Of a stretch of 64,000 bases of DNA, positions 58,964 through 64,000 are shown one piece after another; positions within the stretch are counted from its first letter, which is position 1; every line of letters starts with the position of its first letter. Source of the DNA: Hydrogenophaga sp. SL48 (GTDB lineage: Bacteria > Pseudomonadota > Gammaproteobacteria > Burkholderiales > Burkholderiaceae_C); contig NZ_CP063400.1 in assembly GCF_021729865.1 (NCBI RefSeq), positions 4,836,001 to 4,900,000 of the forward strand. The letters are read 5' to 3'. Position numbers and translations under genes: made by a program. Under the pieces are notes generated by a model. That model did not search any database. It had not been told where the DNA came from and saw only the letters and a program-made list of their open reading frames with translations.

Positions 58964-61051
58964 GTGAAGCCACGCAAGCGTTCGTTTGCCCTGCTGGCGG
59001 CGGCATTCACCGTGGTTGCGGCGGGGGTGCTGTGGTGGCAGTCGCTGCACTCGCAGGCACAGCTGCGCGAGCAGGTGCTGCAGCAGGCCGAGCAGCGCAG
59101 CCTGCACGTGGCCGATGCCATGGCCGGGCAGGTGCAGGCGCAGCTCAACACGATGGACATCACGCTCAGGACGCTGCGCGATCACTGGGTGCGCGAGCCA
59201 CGGGAACGTTTCGACGTGCTGGCGAAGGACGCCCTGAACAGCCTGCCGCCGGGCCTGGTCTCGCACGTGTCGGTGGCCGACGGCAGTGGCCATCTGGTCT
59301 ACAACAGCCTGGGGCTGGAAACAGGGCGCTATGTGGGCGACCGCGACAGCTTCCAGGTGGCGCGCCTGGGCCCCGACGCGATGCGGGTGTCGGCGCCGGT
59401 GCGTTCGCGCCTGACCGGGCGCTGGGCGTTTGCGGTGGATCGACCGGTGCTGCGCGAGGGGCGTTTCGACGGGGTGGTCTACATGGTGGTGGAGTCGGCG
59501 TACATCGCCCGTGAGCTGGGCCGGCTGGAGCTGTCGGACCAGGACGTGGTGTCGCTGGTGCACCCGGACGGCCACTACCTGGCGCGCAGCAAGAACAACG
59601 AGGCGTCGATGGGCCAGCTGGCGCCGGCGGACCGCCCGTTCCGGGTCGATCCGGCCCTGGTGCGTGGCACCTACCGGGTGGACGACGCCGTCGACCATGC
59701 GCCTCGCACCTACGGCTGGCGCCGCCTGGCCGACCCGGGGCTGGTGGTGTCGGTGGGCCTGGCCGACGACTCGGTGCTGGCGCCGCTGGCGCCCGCGCTG
59801 CGGCGCAACCTGCTGGTGACGGGGGTGCTGTCGCTGCTGCTGCTGGGCTTTGGCGGGGTGAACGTGCGCGACCAGCTTCGCATGGCGCGCAGCCAGCGGG
59901 CGCTGGCGCGCAGCGAGGCTGGGTTGAAAGAGGCACAGCAGCTGGCGGGCCTGGGCAGCTGGGAGCACGACCTGGCTTCGGGCCGGCTGCTGTGGTCCGA
60001 CGAGGTGTACCGCATCTTCGAGGTCGATCCGGGGCTGTTGCAGCCGTCGTTCGAGCGTTTCCTGGATTTGGTGCACCCGGACGACCGCACCATGGTGCAG
60101 CAGGCCTTCGACGCCTCGGTCAAGGACCGCCGGACCTACAACGTGGTGCACCGGGTGCTGCTGCCCGGCGGGCGGGTGAAATACGTGCGCGAGCGGGGCG
60201 CGACCGAATACGACGGCGACCGGCCGGTGCGCAGCATGGGCACGGTGCTGGACATCACCGAGGTGCGCACGGCGCAGCTGGCGCTGCAGCAGCTCAACGA
60301 CGAGCTGGAGTCGCGCGTGACCGAGCGCACGCGCGAGCTGGCGCAGGCCAACCGGGAGCTGGAGGCCTTCGCCTACAGCGTGTCGCACGACCTGCGCACA
60401 CCGCTGCGCAGCATCCACGGCTTTGCCTGCGTGCTGGAGGAAGAGGAAGCCGGCCAACTCTCCGATGCGGGCCGCAGGCACCTCAAACGCATCCAGGACG
60501 GTTCGCGCCGCATGGGGCAGCTCATCACGGACCTGCTGTCGCTGACGCACCTGAACCGCGCCAGGATGCACCAGGAGCCGGTGAACCTGAGCGAGCTGGC
60601 GCTGTCGATCGCGGGCGAACTGCGGCGCTCCGAGCCACAGCGGGAAGTGGACTGGCACATCGATGTCGGGCTGCAGGCGATGGCCGACCCGGGCCTGATG
60701 CGGGTGGTGCTGCAGAACCTGCTGGGCAACGCCTGGAAATACACCAGCCAGACGCCGCAGGCCCGGATTTCGTTCACCCAGGAGCACAGCGCCGACGGGA
60801 TGACCACCTTCTGTGTGCGCGACAACGGTGCGGGCTTCGACATGGCCTACGCGGGGCAGCTGTTCCAGCCTTTCCGGCGGCTGCACGCGCACCATGAATT
60901 CGAGGGCTCGGGTGTGGGGCTGGCGACGGTGAGCCGGGTGATCCGCCGCCACGGTGGCGAGGTGCGCGGCGAGGGCGCCGTCGGCCAGGGCGCGGCCTTC
61001 TACTTCACGCTGCCCGAGGTGGCGGTGGCCTCGGATCTGTCGACCTGGTGA
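58964..61051 (+). CDS. PAS-domain sensor histidine kinase
   Basis: A 695-residue kinase from a GTG start (VKPRKRSFALLAA). Layout: membrane helix, periplasmic sensor (about 30-275, dCache-like), second membrane helix (about 281-300), PAS domain (about 320-440, GSWEHDLASGRLLWSDEVYRIF), coiled coil, HisKA with phospho-acceptor His475 in YSVSHDLRTPLRSI, and ATPase domain (NLLGNAWKYTS, DNGAGFDM, GSGVGLATV). The FAYSVSHDLRTPLR motif is of the phytochrome-kinase type. No response regulator gene is adjacent in the window. Confidence 0.9.
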   Translation: MKPRKRSFALLAAAFTVVAAGVLWWQSLHSQAQLREQVLQQAEQRSLHVADAMAGQVQAQLNTMDITLRTLRDHWVREPRERFDVLAKDALNSLPPGLVSHVSVADGSGHLVYNSLGLETGRYVGDRDSFQVARLGPDAMRVSAPVRSRLTGRWAFAVDRPVLREGRFDGVVYMVVESAYIARELGRLELSDQDVVSLVHPDGHYLARSKNNEASMGQLAPADRPFRVDPALVRGTYRVDDAVDHAPRTYGWRRLADPGLVVSVGLADDSVLAPLAPALRRNLLVTGVLSLLLLGFGGVNVRDQLRMARSQRALARSEAGLKEAQQLAGLGSWEHDLASGRLLWSDEVYRIFEVDPGLLQPSFERFLDLVHPDDRTMVQQAFDASVKDRRTYNVVHRVLLPGGRVKYVRERGATEYDGDRPVRSMGTVLDITEVRTAQLALQQLNDELESRVTERTRELAQANRELEAFAYSVSHDLRTPLRSIHGFACVLEEEEAGQLSDAGRRHLKRIQDGSRRMGQLITDLLSLTHLNRARMHQEPVNLSELALSIAGELRRSEPQREVDWHIDVGLQAMADPGLMRVVLQNLLGNAWKYTSQTPQARISFTQEHSADGMTTFCVRDNGAGFDMAYAGQLFQPFRRLHAHHEFEGSGVGLATVSRVIRRHGGEVRGEGAVGQGAAFYFTLPEVAVASDLSTW

Positions 61052-61122
61052 GCCCGGGACACGACGGTGGCCTGAAACCCGTGTCCGGTCCCGAACCGGG
61101 GGCGGCCGATACACTCCGTTGC

Positions 61123-61518
61123 GTGAAATCCGCCCTCACCACTTGGCTCCTGCTGTTCGGCCTGCTGCTGCAGTCCGTGGCGTGGGCGCTGCCCGCCCAG
61201 CGGGCCGGGCAGGCCGAGCGGCTGGCGCACGAGGTAGCCCACGCGATCGACCATGGCCACCACCAGCACCTCGACCCACACGGGGCGCTGGGCCACGACC
61301 TCGACCCCACGCTGCTGATGAGCGAGGCCCCAGACGGCGACGACCACGGCCCCCACCACTCACACGCCAGCGAGGGGGTGCAGTTCCAGGGCTGGCCGGT
61401 GGCTGCGGCCCTGCCGTCGCCGTCGATGCCGCGTGGTGCACCCAGGGCGTGGACCTCGGTCCAGCCGCCCTCGGCCGATCTGGCAGGTCTGCTCCGGCCT
61501 CCCCAGCCCTCGGTCTGA
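61123..61518 (+). CDS. His-rich secreted small protein
   Basis: The 131-residue product (GTG start, MKSALTTWLLLFGLLLQSVAWA signal peptide) carries a His/Asp-rich middle (HEVAHAIDHGHHQHLDPHG, DGDDHGPHHSHASEG), so it probably binds metal in the periplasm. No family is recognised. It is followed 112 bases later by a HupE/UreJ gene; the next genes also encode metal-linked proteins. Confidence 0.68.
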   Translation: MKSALTTWLLLFGLLLQSVAWALPAQRAGQAERLAHEVAHAIDHGHHQHLDPHGALGHDLDPTLLMSEAPDGDDHGPHHSHASEGVQFQGWPVAAALPSPSMPRGAPRAWTSVQPPSADLAGLLRPPQPSV

Positions 61519-61630
61519 CGCCTCCCGGGCGCCCGCGTGGCGCCCAGCCTCGCGCCGCGTTGCGCGCGCGAGGTGGCCCGTGCCGCAGGCCCTGCGGCCG
61601 GTTGTTTCATCAGACCCACAGGATTCTTCA

Positions 61631-62419
61631 ATGCATGTCTCTCGCTTGCGAAGCGCGGCCGTCTGGCTGCTGCTCGCCCTCGCGCCGCTGGCCGCCCTGG
61701 CCCACGGCATTTCCGACGCCGACCGTCAGCGCATGCTCGACGGTGGTTACCTGCAATACGTGGGCCTGGGCGCCAGCCACATGCTCACCGGGTACGACCA
61801 CCTGCTGTTCCTCTTCGGCGTGGTGTTCTTCCTGGCCTCGTTCAAAGACGTGGTCAAGTTCGTCTCGATCTTCACACTGGGGCATTGCATCACCCTGATC
61901 TTTGCCACCTACTTCAAGATCACCTGGAACTACTACCTCATCGACGCCATCATCGCCATCAGCGTGATGTACAAAGCCTTCGACAACAACGGCGGCTTCC
62001 AGAAGCACTTCCAGATGGCCTCGCCCAACCTGCTGTGGATGGTGTTCGGCTTCGGCCTGCTGCACGGCTTTGGCCTGTCCACCCGGTTGCAGCAGCTGCC
62101 GCTGGGCGACGACCCGATGGCCATGCTCGGGCGCATCCTCAGCTTCAACGTCGGTGTCGAACTCGGCCAGGTCGCCGCGCTGGTGGTGATGGTGGGCGCG
62201 CTGTCGCTGTGGCGCCACCGGCCGTCGTTCAAACGCTTCGCCTACATGGCCAACCTGGGGCTGCTCTACGCCGGTGTCTACCTGCTGTTCATGCAGTTGC
62301 ACGGCTACCAGCACGACGTTGATCCGGACAGCTTCCGTTTCCCTGCCGCCGAACACCGCCACGCCCACGAAGACCTCGATGTCGAAAACACCGAAGACAC
62401 CAGCCGTGACGGCCTCTGA
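61631..62419 (+). CDS. HupE/UreJ-family membrane protein
   Basis: A 262-residue protein with a signal peptide (PLAALAH), then six or so membrane helices and the family motifs HMLTGYDHLLFLFGVVFF, FTLGHCITLIFA and FGFGLLHGFGLSTRL with conserved His residues. HupE/UreJ proteins are nickel- or cobalt-type permeases or accessory proteins. The C-terminus adds more His and Asp/Glu (EHRHAHEDLDVEN). Confidence 0.88.
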   Translation: MHVSRLRSAAVWLLLALAPLAALAHGISDADRQRMLDGGYLQYVGLGASHMLTGYDHLLFLFGVVFFLASFKDVVKFVSIFTLGHCITLIFATYFKITWNYYLIDAIIAISVMYKAFDNNGGFQKHFQMASPNLLWMVFGFGLLHGFGLSTRLQQLPLGDDPMAMLGRILSFNVGVELGQVAALVVMVGALSLWRHRPSFKRFAYMANLGLLYAGVYLLFMQLHGYQHDVDPDSFRFPAAEHRHAHEDLDVENTEDTSRDGL

Positions 62420-62468
62420 TGTTTCTCGCTCCCATTCCCGCTTTTTCCAACCCCTCAAAGGACTCCCC

Positions 62469-62816
62469 ATGAAATCCCTCGTCATCGCCGCCGCCCTGGT
62501 CTCCACCCTCATCGCCGCCCCCGCCCTGGCCGCCGAAGGCGGCAGCTGCCACTTCCACGGCAGCAAGCCCGCCACCGAAGCCGTCGTCACCGACTGCGCC
62601 GCGCAGCGCAAGGCCTCGCTGGTCAAGGCCGGCAAGCTGGACGCTTCGTGGCAGGCCGTCAAACAAGACAAGGCCGAGCTGGTGGACGGCAAGAAGGGCA
62701 AGGAGTGGAAGGTGTCGTTCAAGAACCCCGCCGCGCCCGACGCCGCCAAGCAGACGCTCTACATCTTCTTCTCGCAGCCCGGCAACTTCATCGCCGCCAA
62801 CCACACCGGGCAGTGA
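62469..62816 (+). CDS. Secreted His/Cys-containing small protein (DUF6488-like)
   Basis: The 115-residue precursor has a signal peptide (PALAA, about residue 22) and mature N-terminus EGGSCHFHGSKPATEAVVTDC. From memory this resembles the DUF6488 group; I could not check. Cys/His placement suggests metal binding. It ends where the next gene begins (GTGA overlap). The ATG at 62469 follows AAAGGA. Confidence 0.78.
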   Translation: MKSLVIAAALVSTLIAAPALAAEGGSCHFHGSKPATEAVVTDCAAQRKASLVKAGKLDASWQAVKQDKAELVDGKKGKEWKVSFKNPAAPDAAKQTLYIFFSQPGNFIAANHTGQ

Positions 62817-63862
62817 GCGCCGTGGCCTCGCCCGTTCTGCGCGGTGGTGGGCTCGCGCTGCTGGCCGCGGCGCTGTTTGGCCTGAGCACGCCGCTGGTGC
62901 AGCGTTTTGGCCAGGGCCTTGGGGCCTTCAGCACCGCCGCGCTGCTCTACGCCGGCGCTGCGCTGGTGGCGCTGCTGCAGCGCAGGGGCGCCCAGGTGGA
63001 GGCGCCCCTGCGCCGCAGCGACGCCCCGCGCCTGCTCGCCATGGTGGCGGCGGGCGCCGTCATTGGCCCGGTGGCGCTGGCCTGGGGCCTGCAGCGCACC
63101 AGCGGCGCCAGCGCCTCGCTGCTGCTCACGCTCGAAGCCGTGTTCACGGCGGTGCTGGCCTGGCGCTGGTACGGCGAGGTGCTGGACGGGCGCGTCAAAA
63201 CCGCCGTGGCGCTGCTGCTGGCCGGCGGCGCCCTGCTGGTGATCGACCAGGGTCTCACGGGCCAGGTGCAGTTGCTCGGCCTGCTCGCGGTGGCGGTGGC
63301 CACCGTGGCCTGGGGCGTGGACAACACGCTCTCGCGCGGCGTCGCCGACCGCGACCCCGGGCAGGTGGTGCTGGCCAAGGCCGCGCTGGGGGCCAGTGTC
63401 ACCACCGCGCTCGCGCTGGCCTGGGGCGAGCCGATGCCGGCGTGGCGGGCGGCATCGGCCCTGCTCGCCGTGGGCGCCACCGGTTACGGGCTGAGCCTGC
63501 GCTTCTATTTGCTGGCGCAGCGCAGCTTTGGCGCGGCGCGCACCGGCTCGGTGTTCGCGTTTGCACCCTTCATCGGCGCCCTCGGCGCGTTCGCCCTGGG
63601 CGAGCGTTCGGCCAGCGGGTGGCTGCTGGCGGGCGGCGTGCTCATGGTGGCCGGGGTGCTGATCCACCTGGCCGAAGACCACGGCCACGACCACGATCAC
63701 GAGGCCATGGACCACGAACACGCCCACACCCACGACGACGGCCACCACCTGCACCGCCACAGCCCCATGCCCGCCGGCCCGCACAGCCACCCGCACCACC
63801 ACAGCCCGCTGCACCACGCCCACCCGCACGCGCCCGACGTGCACCACCGGCACCCGCACTGA
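62813..63862 (+). CDS. DMT/EamA transporter with a His-rich tail
   Basis: The 349-residue protein has ten hydrophobic segments in two EamA repeats up to about residue 285, then a 65-residue cytosolic tail with 26 His residues interspersed with Asp and Pro. This would bind or deliver metal ions. The GTG start at 62813 overlaps the upstream stop as GTGA; a second GTG at 62822 is possible. The gene converges with an MFS gene. Confidence 0.85.
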   Translation: MSAVASPVLRGGGLALLAAALFGLSTPLVQRFGQGLGAFSTAALLYAGAALVALLQRRGAQVEAPLRRSDAPRLLAMVAAGAVIGPVALAWGLQRTSGASASLLLTLEAVFTAVLAWRWYGEVLDGRVKTAVALLLAGGALLVIDQGLTGQVQLLGLLAVAVATVAWGVDNTLSRGVADRDPGQVVLAKAALGASVTTALALAWGEPMPAWRAASALLAVGATGYGLSLRFYLLAQRSFGAARTGSVFAFAPFIGALGAFALGERSASGWLLAGGVLMVAGVLIHLAEDHGHDHDHEAMDHEHAHTHDDGHHLHRHSPMPAGPHSHPHHHSPLHHAHPHAPDVHHRHPH

Positions 63863-63871
63863 GCGACCCGC

Positions 63872-64000
63872 TCAGCGACTGCGCAGGGCCAGTCCCAGCA
63901 AGGCCAGGCCGCTGAATGTAGCCCCGGCGTAGAAGGTGAACGAGGCGCCCATCTGGTCCCACAACAGGCCGGCGATGGCGCTGGACAGCAACAGGGCCAC
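63872..64000 (-). CDS. Major facilitator superfamily transporter, C-terminal end (partial)
   Basis: On the minus strand 42 codons run in from the window edge and end in TGA at 63872-63874. The peptide includes SSAIAGLLWDQMGASFTFYAG and ends LLGLALRSR; such G-x-L-W-D/E segments and a final membrane helix are typical of MFS carriers. The start lies outside the window. Its stop is 9 bases from that of the converging DMT gene. Confidence 0.72.
   Translation of the reverse strand: MALLLSSAIAGLLWDQMGASFTFYAGATFSGLALLGLALRSR

Noticed and set aside
58877..61114. 745-codon minus-strand frame over the histidine kinase gene
   Set aside because: Shadow of the kinase; rich in Arg/His/Gln, with no known domain.

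Overview
The window looks like chromosomal DNA of a high-GC betaproteobacterium of the order Burkholderiales, most likely family Comamonadaceae (Hydrogenophaga- or Acidovorax-like). This is inferred from protein character, gene order (S10-type ribosomal genes, a DUF493-lipB-lipA unit beside the atp operon, EIIA-HPr-EI genes) and a dense gene-end repeat family. No similarity search was run. I see no phage, transposase, CRISPR array or rRNA. One tRNA gene is present, tRNA-Arg(CCG).

Layout. 1-2.3 kb: the end of the S10 ribosomal protein operon (rpsS end, rplV, rpsC, rplP, rpmC, rpsQ), closed by a strong terminator. 2.3-7.2 kb: a peroxiredoxin, a GNAT acetyltransferase, a cytochrome b561/cytochrome c' divergent pair, two thioredoxin-fold proteins and a CaiB-type CoA-transferase. 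7.2-11.6 kb: a lipoprotein and an MFS carrier, followed by the soluble phosphotransferase proteins EIIA(Man-type), HPr and EI with no membrane EIIC. 11.8-15.7 kb: an EamA carrier, an AraC regulator and the lipoate genes. 16-23.5 kb: a complete F1Fo ATP synthase operon, atpIBEFHAGDC. 23.6-31 kb: a cyclic-nucleotide-binding protein, a LemA/TPM operon, an NTF2-like protein, a YheT-like hydrolase, a diheme cytochrome c and a MATE pump.

31-43.3 kb is a glucoside-use regulon: an ABC importer (aglK, aglE, aglF, aglG), a GH1 beta-glucosidase, a GH13 alpha-glucosidase, phosphoglucomutase, a LacI-family repressor and an outer-membrane porin. Closely matching LacI-type operators lie upstream of both aglK and the porin, so one repressor probably controls outer- and inner-membrane entry together. 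43.5-53.4 kb: the tRNA, a DEDDh exonuclease, a class III dioxygenase, a SulP carrier, a sulfatase, two Bug-type periplasmic receptors with a divergent MarR regulator, a glutathione peroxidase and an ornithine-cyclodeaminase-like enzyme. 53.6-58.6 kb: a TetR-HlyD-FtsX-ABC export operon whose genes overlap by ATGA, followed by a small membrane protein and a MipA-type outer-membrane protein. 59-64 kb: an orphan PAS histidine kinase, then a likely metal-handling cassette (His-rich secreted protein, HupE/UreJ, a secreted His/Cys protein, and a DMT carrier with a 26-histidine tail) and the end of an MFS gene.

The most unusual signal is a dispersed repeat of about 75-90 bp, present in eight clear copies plus one related variant. 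Seven of the clear copies start 0-23 bases after a stop codon, all in the same orientation relative to the gene just ended. The eighth has been absorbed into the 3' end of a coding region. It behaves like a gene-end RNA module. One copy lies between the binding-protein gene and the first permease gene of the ABC operon, the position of the REP elements in the E. coli malE-malF spacer.
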